A stretch of DNA of 64,000 nt, from the NCBI GenBank assembly GCA_031127225.1, contig JARIEV010000002.1, positions 1-64,000 of the forward strand, in the 5' to 3' direction. Origin of the DNA: Gemmatimonadota bacterium. GTDB taxonomy: Bacteria; Gemmatimonadota; Gemmatimonadetes; Gemmatimonadales; Gemmatimonadaceae. This document shows, one piece after another, positions 52,441 through 61,369 of the stretch (position 1 is the stretch's first letter; every line of letters begins with the position of its first letter). Position numbers and translations under genes: made by a program. Below the pieces are notes generated by a model. It ran no database searches, was not told where the DNA came from, and saw nothing but the letters and a program-made list of their open reading frames with translations.

Positions 52441-54294
52441 TTACCCATGGCTCATGCGGAGTTCACCCAGAAAGCCGCGGGCGCCACGACGCAGCACCGA
52501 CGCCGCACACAAGACGACCAGCACCAGAGCAGCGCCGGCTTCCACGGCCGTGGTAGCCTCCAGCGCGGTGGGCGACAGCGTTGGCAGCGCCTCGGCCGGC
52601 AGCACCACATTCACCACCAGGCCCGCCGTGATGGCCGACACGATCATGGCCGCCGCGAACACATAGGCGAAGCGCGCCCCATGCAATCGTGAGAGGATAC
52701 CGATCGTAGCCATGTTCGTGGCCGGGCCGGTAATGAGCAGCGCGAGACCGGCCCCCGGCGAGACGCCGGCCGCCACCAGCACGGCCACCAAGGGCGTCGA
52801 GGCCGAGGCGCACACGTACAATGGCAAGCCAATGGCAGCGAAGAGCAGCACATCCACGCCCATGGGCAGCCGCGTCATCCACGAGCCTTCCATGAGCGGT
52901 CCGATCAGCGCGGCGACGATCAGCCCCACCAGAATCCACGGCGCGGTGTGATCGATCATGTCGCCGAATCCGCTGCGGAGCGCGGTCCGCCAGCGGGGGC
53001 CCGTGATGGGGGCCGGCGCCGACGCCATGATGGGGAGCGTGCGCACGGGCGCGCGCCGCGCGGCGAACCGGGCCATGACGAGCGCCACGGCAAGCGCCAC
53101 CAACGCCGCCGCCGCGACCCGCACCACGGTGTACGGGAGGCCAAGCAGCGGCACCGACATGAGCACCGCATCAATGCCGAGTTCGGGCGTGGCAATCAGG
53201 AAGGCCACCGCTGCTGCCGTGGAGATCCCCTGCTTCACGAGCCCCTCGTACAGCGGCACCACACCGCAGGAGCAGATCGGCAGCGGCAGGCCGAGTGCCA
53301 TCCCGGACAGCCCTTGCCGGAGCGCGGAGCCGCGATTGAGCCACGCGAGCCGGGCCGGCGCCACGTACGCGTGCACGAGCCCGGCCATGAGATACGCCAC
53401 GAGGAGCGCCGGCGCACTTTCGAGCGCCAGTCCCCGGAACGTGCTCCACACCGCCAGTAGGGCATCATCCCCGTGGCCGCTGCGACTCACGTGCAACAGC
53501 ACTAACAGCACGACACCAACTAGCGCGCCGATGCCGTTGGGGCGCCGCGTGTGCGCATCGAGCCGGATGTGCTCGTGCCCGTCGTCGGCCGGCGCCGCGT
53601 GTGTATGATCGTGGCCGTGCGCGTGATCGTGCGCGTGGTCGTGCATGTGATCGTGCGCATGGTCGTGTCCGTGCCCGTGATCATGATCATGCGCATGAGC
53701 GGGGTGCGCGATGACATGGAGCAACGACCCGCCGACCACCGCTTCAAACCACACCCCGGCGCGATCGGGGAGCACGGCAAAAATGGTGGGCTCGGCGAAG
53801 TAGCCAACCACCGTGGTCACGGCCATCAGCGTCAGCACGAACCACGTGACCGGCCGTGGGCGGTCACTGAGCACCCACCACACCATCAGACTGACTGGCA
53901 GTTGGTGCAGCACCACGCCGTAGCCGATCAGGCTCGAGGCGTTCGTGGCCGACTGCGCCAAGGCACTGCCGTCGAGGGCCGAGTGAATGGCCACCCCCAC
54001 GAGCGCCAGCAGTAGCACGGCGGTGTGGGTCTGCTGCACCCCGAACCGGAACAGGCGCTCGGCCAGCGTGGGGACCGAAAAACCGGCCAGCATGAACAGT
54101 CCGGCCCACCAGTCGCGGTGGGTGAGCGCGTGCGGCACGACATCCAGCAGCACCAGGCCGCCGATCGTGATCAGCACGAAGCCGTCGATGAACGCCAACA
54201 TCTGCGGCCGTGACGTGGCCGACCGGGCCACGAGCGGGCCAGACCCCAGCCCGGCCATGCTGGCGAGCAGCAGGGCGTGGCTCATGACGGGCAC
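52441..54294 (-). CDS. ZIP-like transporter fused to a SO_0444-type metal-efflux permease
   Basis: A 617-residue membrane protein. Residues 1-195 resemble a ZIP module: IHSALDGSAL (103-112) corresponds to the ZIP TM4 HNxxEG/HSxxDG motif and VVLHQLP (127-133) to the TM5 HExP motif. Residues 197-248 are a His-rich tract (AHDHDHGHGHDHAHDHMHDH...). Residues about 255-617 resemble the DUF318/SO_0444 Cu/Zn efflux permease, including GLPLPICSCGVVPLYEGL with the CSCG pair and FLIATPELGID. The fusion order ZIP, His-rich, permease is unusual. A minus-strand promoter and dyad lie 40-80 bases upstream. Confidence 0.82.
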   Translation of the reverse strand: MPVMSHALLLASMAGLGSGPLVARSATSRPQMLAFIDGFVLITIGGLVLLDVVPHALTHRDWWAGLFMLAGFSVPTLAERLFRFGVQQTHTAVLLLALVGVAIHSALDGSALAQSATNASSLIGYGVVLHQLPVSLMVWWVLSDRPRPVTWFVLTLMAVTTVVGYFAEPTIFAVLPDRAGVWFEAVVGGSLLHVIAHPAHAHDHDHGHGHDHAHDHMHDHAHDHAHGHDHTHAAPADDGHEHIRLDAHTRRPNGIGALVGVVLLVLLHVSRSGHGDDALLAVWSTFRGLALESAPALLVAYLMAGLVHAYVAPARLAWLNRGSALRQGLSGMALGLPLPICSCGVVPLYEGLVKQGISTAAAVAFLIATPELGIDAVLMSVPLLGLPYTVVRVAAAALVALAVALVMARFAARRAPVRTLPIMASAPAPITGPRWRTALRSGFGDMIDHTAPWILVGLIVAALIGPLMEGSWMTRLPMGVDVLLFAAIGLPLYVCASASTPLVAVLVAAGVSPGAGLALLITGPATNMATIGILSRLHGARFAYVFAAAMIVSAITAGLVVNVVLPAEALPTLSPTALEATTAVEAGAALVLVVLCAASVLRRGARGFLGELRMSHG

Positions 54295-54338
54295 GCCGAC
54301 GGAGCACCATCGGCGCTGATGTGGTACGAAAACCGCAT

Positions 54339-54373
54339 ATCGCAGTGTAACCTTATTGCGATCGCAGTATCAA
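54339..54373 (-). promoter_or_regulatory. Candidate promoter with dyad operator for the ZIP-permease gene
   Basis: On the minus strand, TTGATA (54373-54368) and TACACT (54349-54344) form a -35/-10 pair with an 18-base spacer. A palindrome TGCGATCGCA (54357-54366) lies in the spacer. A second half-site ATCGCAGT (54339-54346) repeats 22 bases away, and an ATCGCA/TGCGAT inverted repeat spans 54339-54362. The layout fits a dimeric metal-responsive repressor; the divergent Fur-type gene is 800 bases away. Confidence 0.5.
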
Positions 54374-55032
54374 GACAGGCCAATGGAGGGCTGCACAGGT
54401 TTGGCCAGCGCCGACGCCGTCTGCGCGGTGCCGCGCTCAGCCCACTGCCACACCAGGCCGCCCACCAGTACGCCCAGCAGGGCCGCCACCACCACGTCAC
54501 TGAGAAAGTGCCCCAGCGCCAGCACGCGGGTGGCCGCACAGCCGGCCGCGAGCGCATACCACAGCCAGCGCGCCCGCGGATAGAGCCGGGCCAGCACGGC
54601 CGCGCCCCCGAACGCCACCAGCACATGGCTGCTGGGCATGCCCATCCCACGGTTGGACCACGGGCCGTCGGCGATGCTCCGAAACGTGTAACCAAACAGC
54701 TCGGGGTCGGGGCGCAGACGACGGATACACAGCTTCAGCACCTCCGCCACCCCACCACCCAGCGCCGGGCCAAGCAGCAGCGCCCACGCATAGCGCCGTT
54801 GGTCCCCGTGCCGCTGGTCCCGTTGCTGCAGCCAGAAGGCGAGAGCGATCACGCCCCACGTGGGGAGATAGCCCATCGAGCGCAGCAACCGTCCCCAATC
54901 CTTGTCGTTCACCGACAACAGACGGGCCGAGCGCCACGCCGTCTCGTCGAGCAGATGCGCCAGGATCACGGCCACGACGGCCATGAACAGAACACGCGGC
55001 CACACACGGCGGGAGGAATCGGCGGACGTCAT
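54370..55032 (-). CDS. PAP2-family membrane phosphatase
   Basis: A 220-residue membrane protein with the PAP2 active-site motifs KLCIRRLRPDPELFG (KxxxxxxRP), GMPSSHVLVAFGG (PSSH) and TRVLALGHFLSDVV (SRxxxxxHxxxD form). Probably dephosphorylates a lipid or lipid-linked substrate such as undecaprenyl pyrophosphate or phosphatidic acid. The start at ATG 55032 (MTSADSSRR) is chosen; upstream in-frame codons to 55551 run antisense to the Fur and Sco genes. It is divergent from the Fur gene by about 60 bases. Confidence 0.88.
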   Translation of the reverse strand: MTSADSSRRVWPRVLFMAVVAVILAHLLDETAWRSARLLSVNDKDWGRLLRSMGYLPTWGVIALAFWLQQRDQRHGDQRRYAWALLLGPALGGGVAEVLKLCIRRLRPDPELFGYTFRSIADGPWSNRGMGMPSSHVLVAFGGAAVLARLYPRARWLWYALAAGCAATRVLALGHFLSDVVVAALLGVLVGGLVWQWAERGTAQTASALAKPVQPSIGLS

Positions 55033-55095
55033 AGACACGAAATCAACGCCACGCCAGCCCTGCCCGCCACTCGGTCCACCGGCATACTTTGAGTG

Positions 55096-55470
55096 ATGGA
55101 ACGCAACACGAAGCAACGCGATGCGATCCGGCAGGTTTTCGAGGCGACGCCCCGTCCGCTGGGGCCCACCGAGGTGCTCGAAGCCGGCCGCGAACACATG
55201 GGATCCCTCGGCATCGCCACGGTGTACCGCACGATCAACGCCCTCGTGGACAGCGGTTGGCTGGTCCCGGTGGAATTGCCCGGCGAGGCACCGCGGTACG
55301 AACGCGCCGGCATCGCCCATCATCATCATTTCCGCTGCCGGAGCTGCACGCGCGTGTTTGAAATTCCCGGGTGTCCCGGTGACCTGCGTGAGCTTACGCC
55401 GGCCGGTTTCCGGCTCGAGTCGCACGACGTCACGCTGTACGGACAGTGCGCGCGGTGCGCGGCGGCGTGA
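55096..55470 (+). CDS. Fur-family metal-responsive regulator
   Basis: A 124-residue protein (GTG at 55093 is an alternative start one codon earlier). The winged-helix N-terminus includes LGIATVYRTINALVDSGWL. The C-terminal metal and dimer domain includes AHHHHFRCRSCTRVFEI and LYGQCARC, two CxxC pairs of the structural zinc site and the His-rich sensing region. The metal sensed (Fe, Zn or Mn) cannot be decided; the HHHH-F-x-C pattern and adjacent metal genes favour zinc. It heads an operon of nine overlapping genes. Confidence 0.9.
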   Translation: MERNTKQRDAIRQVFEATPRPLGPTEVLEAGREHMGSLGIATVYRTINALVDSGWLVPVELPGEAPRYERAGIAHHHHFRCRSCTRVFEIPGCPGDLRELTPAGFRLESHDVTLYGQCARCAAA

Positions 55471-56087
55471 TCGCCGCCCGCCTGCGCCAGCAACTCTGCG
55501 CGCGACAACGGCAGTCCCGAACCCGTGTGACGGCCATGCTCGCCGGGGCATGGCTGCTGGCAGCGTGTGATCTGTCGGGCGACTTCAAGGGCGTCGCCAT
55601 CGATCCACCACGCCCGATGCCGGCCTTCACGTTCGCGCGGTCCGACGGCTCCACGTTCAGCACGGCGCCCGAGGCCGGTCGCCCCACCGTGCTCTTTTTC
55701 GGGTACACGCACTGCCCGGATGTCTGCCCAACCACCCTCGCCGACTGGAAGCGGGTGCGCGCCCGCCTTGGCGACGCGGCGGACCGCGTGCGCTTCGTGT
55801 TCGTATCGGTCGATGCGGAACGCGACACCCCGGCGGTGGCCGAGCGGTACGCGCGGCAGTACGACGCGCACTTCGTGGGCGTGTCCGGTGATCCGCTGAC
55901 CACCGCGCGGATCATGGAGGCGTATGGTGTCGCAGCGGCACGCGAGCCCGGTACGGATGCCACCGGCTACTTGGTGAGTCATTCGTCGCAGGTCTTCCTC
56001 GTGAACGCCGACGGCGCGCTGGTGGCACTCTATCCTTTCGGCACGGGCTGGGAGGCGCTTGCGGACGACCTCGAGCGCCTGCTGTGA
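55467..56087 (+). CDS. SCO1/SenC-family copper chaperone, lipoprotein
   Basis: A 206-residue protein starting at GTG 55467 (GTGA overlap with the Fur stop). The lipobox is LLAACDLSG. The Sco domain contains the CPDVCPTTL copper and thiol motif and a conserved His (GYLVSHSSQVF). Sco proteins deliver copper or reduce cysteines for cytochrome oxidase CuA. Its overlap with PCu(A)C downstream (GTGA) supports a joint periplasmic copper delivery unit. GTG 55446 is an alternative start. Confidence 0.88.
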   Translation: MIAARLRQQLCARQRQSRTRVTAMLAGAWLLAACDLSGDFKGVAIDPPRPMPAFTFARSDGSTFSTAPEAGRPTVLFFGYTHCPDVCPTTLADWKRVRARLGDAADRVRFVFVSVDAERDTPAVAERYARQYDAHFVGVSGDPLTTARIMEAYGVAAAREPGTDATGYLVSHSSQVFLVNADGALVALYPFGTGWEALADDLERLL

Positions 56088-56530
56088 CGACGGATGCGCG
56101 ATCGGCCATCGGCGTCGTTTTCGCGGCGGCCGCGATGGTCTCGTGTACCACCACGTCGTCCCCGCCGGCCGAGCGTTTCGTGGTGCGCAGCAGCTGGGCG
56201 CGCACCGCTGACTCCGGCGCCACCAGCGGCGCCTATCTGGACATCGTGAATCACGACACGGTGACGCGGTCGTTGGTTGCGATCACCACCGAGGCCGCAG
56301 CCGCCGCCGAGGTGCATGAAACGATGACACACGAGGGGATGACCCACATGACGCCGCGCACCGACCTGCCGATCGCCGCCGGTGGCACGCTCTCGATGCA
56401 GCCCGGCGGGGTGCATGTGATGCTGGTCGCGCTGCGTCGCGCGTTGGCGGTGGGCGACAGCGTCCCCCTGCGGCTGCGCTTCAGCGACAGCACCGCAGTA
56501 ACCGTGATGGTACCGGTGCGCGCACCATGA
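56084..56530 (+). CDS. PCu(A)C-type copper chaperone, lipoprotein
   Basis: A 148-residue exported protein, start GTG 56084. The lipobox-like AMVSC is near residue 21. The copper motif is seen as EVHETMTHEGMTHM followed by PGGVHVMLV, matching the H(M)x10Mx21HxM pattern of the DUF461/PCu(A)C family. It passes Cu(I) to the CuA site, often with Sco. It is coupled to Sco upstream and to a cupredoxin downstream. Confidence 0.88.
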   Translation: MTTDARSAIGVVFAAAAMVSCTTTSSPPAERFVVRSSWARTADSGATSGAYLDIVNHDTVTRSLVAITTEAAAAAEVHETMTHEGMTHMTPRTDLPIAAGGTLSMQPGGVHVMLVALRRALAVGDSVPLRLRFSDSTAVTVMVPVRAP

Positions 56531-56877
56531 CCGCGGGGCGTATGGCGGCCATGGTGGGCATCGTGCTCGCGAGCGCGGGGCTGGCGTGGCTCAGCTGGCC
56601 GCGCCCCGACACGCTCATCCGCGTGGCGCAAGGCGGCGTGGCCACCGTGACCGATGCCTACGGGCGGACGGAGCCACTGGGCGACACGGTGCGCGTACGC
56701 GGCGGCGGTGCCCGGCGCAAAATCCGCGTGGTGAACGACGACACCATCCCGCATCGGCTGGCCATGCTCAGCGTGGGCGCCGGTGAACGGACCGATTACA
56801 CGGTCCCGCCCGGCACGTTCGGTGGCAGCTGCTCCGCGCACCCGGCGAAGAAGCGGCTCACCTTTGTGATCCAGTGA
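56527..56877 (+). CDS. Cupredoxin-like membrane-anchored protein
   Basis: A 116-residue protein with an N-terminal membrane helix (MAAMVGIVLASAGLAWLSW) and a small cupredoxin-type domain. Potential copper ligands are His in DDTIPHRLAML, Cys and His in FGGSCSAHP, and a Met; a mononuclear type 1 site is plausible. The copper-associated neighbours Sco and PCu(A)C support this. The ATG overlaps the PCu(A)C stop (ATGA), and the stop overlaps bioF (GTGA). Confidence 0.7.
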   Translation: MTAGRMAAMVGIVLASAGLAWLSWPRPDTLIRVAQGGVATVTDAYGRTEPLGDTVRVRGGGARRKIRVVNDDTIPHRLAMLSVGAGERTDYTVPPGTFGGSCSAHPAKKRLTFVIQ

Positions 56878-58103
56878 CCGGCGTGATGACGGATCCCACG
56901 CTCGCGGCCGGGGTGGCTGAGACGCGCGGCATGGACATGGCGCTGATCGAAGAGCTGCAATCGCTGCAGGCCGCCGGCCTGCGGCGCACGCTGCAGCAGG
57001 TGCATCAGCGCCGGGCGGGCACGGTGCTGCTGAACGGTGAGCGCGTCGCCGATTTCGCGTCCAACGACTACCTCGGGCTGGCGGCAGACCCGCGCCTCGC
57101 GCGCGCCGCCGCCGCGGTCTTGCAGGCGGAAGGGATGGGCGCCGGGGCCGCACGTCTAATCTCCGGCAATCATCCCCTGCACGACGCCCTCGAACGCGCG
57201 CTCGCGCACTTCAAAGGGTGCGAACACGCGCTGCTGTTCCCGTCGGGATACATGGCGAACATCGGGGCGATTCCCGCGCTGGTGGGACCGGGCGACGTGA
57301 TCTACTCCGATGCCCTCTGCCACGCGTCGCTCATCGACGGCTGCCGCCTGTCGAAAGCCACAATCCGCGTGTTCCCGCACGCCGATCTCGACGCGCTGGC
57401 GGGTATGCTGGCCGACGATCGGCATGCCTTCCGGCGCGCGCTGATCGTGGTGGAAGGGGTGTTCTCGATGGACGGCGATCTCTTTCCCCTCGAGGGGCTC
57501 GTGCCGTTGGCGCGGCGCTTCGACGCCTGGACCTACGTGGACGACGCGCACGGCACCGGCGTGCTCGGTGCCACCGGCGCGGGCTCGGTGGAACAGTGCG
57601 ACGTGACCGGACAGATCGACGTCATCGTCGGCACCCTCGGCAAGGCGATGGGCACCGCAGGGGCCTACGTGACCGGCTCGCGTCCGCTCGTAGACTATCT
57701 CACGAGCCGCGCCCGCTCGTTCATCTTCACCACCGGCACCCCGCCGGCCGTGGCCGCGGCCACGCTCGAGGCGCTGCGCCTGGTGCAGGTGGAATCGTGG
57801 CGCCGCGAGGCGGTGCGCGATCGCGCGCGGCGCCTGCGGGATCGCCTGCGCGCCGCGGGTCGCGAAGCGCCCGGGATGAGCGACGGGCACATCGTGCCGA
57901 TCATGGTGGGCGACGTCGGCGCCACCATGCGACTGGTGGGTGAGCTGCGCCGTCGCGGCTTTTTGGTGGGCGGTGTCCGACCGCCTACGGTGGCACCCGG
58001 CACCTCGCGTCTGCGGGTGTCCGTGTCCGCTGTGCATCCGATGGAGCTGGTCGATGCGCTCGCCGCCACTCTCATTGATGCCATGCGAGGGATGCCAGGA
58101 TGA
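56874..58103 (+). CDS. bioF: 8-amino-7-oxononanoate synthase
   Basis: Condenses pimeloyl-thioester with alanine, the first ring-building step of biotin synthesis, using PLP. The 409-residue protein shows FASNDYLGLAADPR, GAARLISGNHPLHDALE, LLFPSGYMANIGAI, the Asp region YVDDAHGTGVLG and Schiff-base Lys in TLGKAMGTAGAYV. GTG 56874 overlaps the cupredoxin stop; ATG 56886 is an alternative. It overlaps bioA by four bases. Confidence 0.95.
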   Translation: MTGVMTDPTLAAGVAETRGMDMALIEELQSLQAAGLRRTLQQVHQRRAGTVLLNGERVADFASNDYLGLAADPRLARAAAAVLQAEGMGAGAARLISGNHPLHDALERALAHFKGCEHALLFPSGYMANIGAIPALVGPGDVIYSDALCHASLIDGCRLSKATIRVFPHADLDALAGMLADDRHAFRRALIVVEGVFSMDGDLFPLEGLVPLARRFDAWTYVDDAHGTGVLGATGAGSVEQCDVTGQIDVIVGTLGKAMGTAGAYVTGSRPLVDYLTSRARSFIFTTGTPPAVAAATLEALRLVQVESWRREAVRDRARRLRDRLRAAGREAPGMSDGHIVPIMVGDVGATMRLVGELRRRGFLVGGVRPPTVAPGTSRLRVSVSAVHPMELVDALAATLIDAMRGMPG

Positions 58104-59536
58104 GCCGCCGACAGGATGATGATGATTTCGATCTCGACGAAAACTCCGTCGATGATCTTGAGGGATACAGCGACGGGTTGAGCCGCGCAGACGACGACGA
58201 AGCGGACGACGACGGCGCGCCGGGCCAACGCGCGGCCGAGCTCGTGCTGCTGCACGATGCAGCGCACGTGTGGCATCCGTACACGCAACATCATCACGCG
58301 CCGCTCCCGGTTCCCATCGTGCGCGCCAAGGGCGCGTGGCTGTACGATGCTGACGGGCGGGCGATTCTCGATGCGATCTCCTCGTGGTGGGTGACGACGC
58401 ACGGGCACTGCCACGACGACATCATCGATGCGATCACCGACCAGGCGAAACGTCTCGATCAGGTAATCTTTGCGGGCTTCACGCACGAGCCGGCGGCAGC
58501 GCTGGCCGCGGAACTCGTGCAGCGGCTGCCGCGCGGCCTGTCGAAGATCTTCTTCTCCGATGACGGCTCGACCGCGGTGGAAGTGGCGATCAAGCTCTCG
58601 CTGCAGTCGTACGCCAACCGCGGCACCCCGCGCCGCCTCATTGCGGCGCTCGACAACGCCTATCATGGCGACACGTTCGGCGCGATGGCGGCGAGCGGGC
58701 GCGGCGTGTTCACGCAAATGTACGAGCCGCTGCTGTTCGAGGTGGCGCGGCTTCCCGACCCCAGCGTTGGCGATACCATCGCGGCGCTCGATGCCCTGAT
58801 CGCCGCGCGTGGTACGGAGCTGGCGGCGGTGATCGTGGAGCCGTTGGTGCTGGGCGCCAGCGGCATGCGCGTGTGGGACGAGCAGGTGCTGCGGGACATC
58901 CGCGACCGCACGACGGCCGCGGGGGTGCATCTCATTGCCGACGAAGTGCTCACCGGCTTCGGCCGCACGGGCCCACTGTTCGCCTGTGAACGCGCCGAGG
59001 TGCGTCCCGACCTGCTGTGCATGTCAAAGGGACTCACCGGCGGTGTGCTGCCGCTGGGCGCCACGGCGGCCACGGAAGACATCTTCGACGCCTTCCGCAG
59101 TGAGGATCGCCGCAAGACATTTTTTCACGGCCATTCGTACACCGCAAACCCTATCGCCTGCGCGGCGGCGCTGGCGTCGCTGCAGCTGTTCGACGACGAC
59201 TGCGAGGACGACCGCATCCGCATCGAAGTGGCGCACGCCCGTCACCTCGAGACGCTGCGCGGACGGCCCGGGGTGCGCGCGGTGCGGCAGATCGGCACCA
59301 TCGCCGCCGTCGAGCTCGAGGCGCCGGCCGGCTATCTCAGCGATATCGGACGCGAACTCGCCGCGTTCTCGTTGCAGGAAGGCGTGCTGCTGCGCCCGCT
59401 CGGCAACGTGGCGTACTGTCTGCCACCGTACTGCATCACCGACATCGAGCTCGATCGGGTGTACGATGTGATATCCCGCTTTTTGGGCGGTGCGCGAGCG
59501 GTGGCTATTCCGACAGGAGGACCCGTCGATGACTGA
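58100..59536 (+). CDS. bioA: Adenosylmethionine-8-amino-7-oxononanoate aminotransferase
   Basis: PLP enzyme that transfers the amino group of S-adenosylmethionine to KAPA. The 478-residue protein has a normal class III core: HVWHPYTQHHHAPLPVP, DGRAILDAISSWWVTTHGH, DDGSTAVEVAIKLSLQ, HGDTFGAMAASGRG, ADEVLTGFGRTG and Schiff-base Lys in CMSKGLTGGVLPLG. It carries an extra N-terminal stretch of about 45 residues very rich in Asp and Glu (SRRQDDDDFDLDENSVDDLE). Coupling at the ATG (58100) with bioF supports this start, but an internal GTG before LLHDAAHVWHP is possible. Confidence 0.94.
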   Translation: MSRRQDDDDFDLDENSVDDLEGYSDGLSRADDDEADDDGAPGQRAAELVLLHDAAHVWHPYTQHHHAPLPVPIVRAKGAWLYDADGRAILDAISSWWVTTHGHCHDDIIDAITDQAKRLDQVIFAGFTHEPAAALAAELVQRLPRGLSKIFFSDDGSTAVEVAIKLSLQSYANRGTPRRLIAALDNAYHGDTFGAMAASGRGVFTQMYEPLLFEVARLPDPSVGDTIAALDALIAARGTELAAVIVEPLVLGASGMRVWDEQVLRDIRDRTTAAGVHLIADEVLTGFGRTGPLFACERAEVRPDLLCMSKGLTGGVLPLGATAATEDIFDAFRSEDRRKTFFHGHSYTANPIACAAALASLQLFDDDCEDDRIRIEVAHARHLETLRGRPGVRAVRQIGTIAAVELEAPAGYLSDIGRELAAFSLQEGVLLRPLGNVAYCLPPYCITDIELDRVYDVISRFLGGARAVAIPTGGPVDD

Positions 59537-60296
59537 TTTCCTGAATGCCTACGAGCCGATCCGGTACGGCGTGACCGGGACTGACACCGGGATCGGCAAG
59601 ACCGTGGTAGCGTGCGCCTTGGCAGCGCGGGCGCGGACTCTAGGGTACCGTGTGGCGGCAATGAAGCCGGTGGAGAGCGGCGTCGCCACCCGTGCCGTTT
59701 CGATCGGCGGGCTAGCGTCCGATGCAGACCGGCTTGCCGCCGCCAGTGGGTCCACGCTGCCGCGGTCGGCGATGTGTCCGTACGTGCTGGAGGAGCCGCT
59801 GGCGCCCATGATCGCCGCGCTCCGCGCCGGCGTGTCGATCGATCTGGATGCCCTGGACGCGGCGCTGGCCGTGGTGGAAGCGGGGGCGGAGATGGTGCTG
59901 GTGGAAGGTGCCGGCGGCATTCTGGTGCCCATCACCCCCGACGCCTCGTTTCTCGATCTGTTTGCACGTTGGCAGCTTCCGCTGCTGCTAGTCGCTGGCA
60001 ACCGACTGGGCGTGCTCAACCACGTGCTGCTCACGGTGCGCGCGGCGGAAGCTGCCGGCGTGGCGGTGCGCGCCATCGTGCTCACGGCGCTGTCCGATTG
60101 CGACGCCTCCGTGGCCGAGGCCACCAACTTCGACGCCCTGACTACCCTGCTGCCACACCACACGATCCTCCGCTTCCCGTGGGTGGATCGCCCCGATGAT
60201 GCCGATGCCCTCGCCGCTGCCGCCGAGGGTGCGGGCTTCGATCTTCTGCTTTCACCGGCCGCCGCTCTGGGCGGCACCACTGCGCTTTCTTCATGA
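59529..60296 (+). CDS. bioD: Dethiobiotin synthetase
   Basis: ATP-dependent carboxylation of DAPA to dethiobiotin. The 255-residue protein starts at ATG 59529, within the end of bioA, after AGGAGG (59516-59521). Motifs: [20 protein letters not shown]-loop, [20 protein letters not shown]. It overlaps bioB by four bases. A longer start at 59490 would lie inside bioA without a good ribosome site. Confidence 0.93.
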   Translation: MTDFLNAYEPIRYGVTGTDTGIGKTVVACALAARARTLGYRVAAMKPVESGVATRAVSIGGLASDADRLAAASGSTLPRSAMCPYVLEEPLAPMIAALRAGVSIDLDALDAALAVVEAGAEMVLVEGAGGILVPITPDASFLDLFARWQLPLLLVAGNRLGVLNHVLLTVRAAEAAGVAVRAIVLTALSDCDASVAEATNFDALTTLLPHHTILRFPWVDRPDDADALAAAAEGAGFDLLLSPAAALGGTTALSS

Positions 60297-61369
60297 CTTC
60301 GATGGTGTCCGAATTTTCCGACTGGCAGCTGCTGGCTGACCGCGCGCTGGCCGGCGAGCTGATCTCGCGCGAACAGGCGCACGCCGTGCTCTCGGCGCCC
60401 GACGATCAGCTGCTCGATCAGCTGGCGGCAGCGTACCGCGTGCGGCGTGCCACCTGGGGCAACCGGGTGCGCCTGCACTTCCTGCTCAACGCGCAGAGCG
60501 GCCTCTGCCCGGAAGACTGCGGCTACTGCTCCCAGTCGAAAATCTCGACCGCCGAGATCGAGAAGTATCCGATGATGGCGCAGGAGAAGATCATGGAGGC
60601 GGCCGACCGGGCCGCGCAGCTCAAGGCCGGTACGCTCTGCATGGTGATTTCCGGGCGCGCACCGGGTGAGACCGTGTTCAACAAGGTGCTCGATGCGGTG
60701 CGGGCCGTGCGGGCGAAGCACGACCTCAAGGTGTGCGCCTGTCTGGGACTGCTGAATCAGGAGCAGGTGCTGCGCCTCAAGGAGGCCGGTGTGGAGACGG
60801 TGAATCACAACCTCAACACGTCGGCGAACTTCACCCCGGAAGTAGTGGGCACGCACACGTTCGACGATCGCGTGAACACCGTGGAAGCGGTGAAGGCGGC
60901 GGGGATGAAAACCTGCAGCGGCGGTATTCTCGGCATGGGCGAAAGCGATGACGACGTGATCGACCTCGCGCTCTCGCTGCGCGAACTCGACGTGAAGAGT
61001 GTGCCGGTGAACTTTTTGATCCCGGTGCCCGGCACGTCGTTCGCCGGCATCCGCGAGCTCGACCCGCGTCGCTGCCTGCGCATCCTGTCGCTGTACCGAT
61101 TCCTGCTTCCCACGCAGGAGATCCGCGTGTCGGGTGGCCGCGAGGTACACCTCCGTAGCATGCAAGTGATGGGGCTGTACCCCGCCAACTCCATCTTCGT
61201 GGGTGACTACCTCACCACGCAGGGGCAGACCGCGCGCGACGACCTGCGCATGATCGAAGACGCCGGTTTCGTGCTGGAAACACCGGACGGTGAGCCGCTG
61301 GTGGGTGATCCGTTCGTCGGCGTGCCCGACTCGTATCCGCGTGCCGCGCTGCCGATGGTGGAGGTCTGA
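60293..61369 (+). CDS. bioB: Biotin synthase (radical SAM)
   Basis: Inserts sulfur into dethiobiotin. The 358-residue protein has the radical-SAM [4Fe-4S] motif CPEDCGYC (Cys72, Cys76, Cys79), followed by [30 protein letters not shown] and a C-terminal [15 protein letters not shown] with the Arg of the [2Fe-2S] site. ATG 60293 (ATGA overlap) is the most upstream start and fits the family. Confidence 0.96.
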   Translation: MTSMVSEFSDWQLLADRALAGELISREQAHAVLSAPDDQLLDQLAAAYRVRRATWGNRVRLHFLLNAQSGLCPEDCGYCSQSKISTAEIEKYPMMAQEKIMEAADRAAQLKAGTLCMVISGRAPGETVFNKVLDAVRAVRAKHDLKVCACLGLLNQEQVLRLKEAGVETVNHNLNTSANFTPEVVGTHTFDDRVNTVEAVKAAGMKTCSGGILGMGESDDDVIDLALSLRELDVKSVPVNFLIPVPGTSFAGIRELDPRRCLRILSLYRFLLPTQEIRVSGGREVHLRSMQVMGLYPANSIFVGDYLTTQGQTARDDLRMIEDAGFVLETPDGEPLVGDPFVGVPDSYPRAALPMVEV

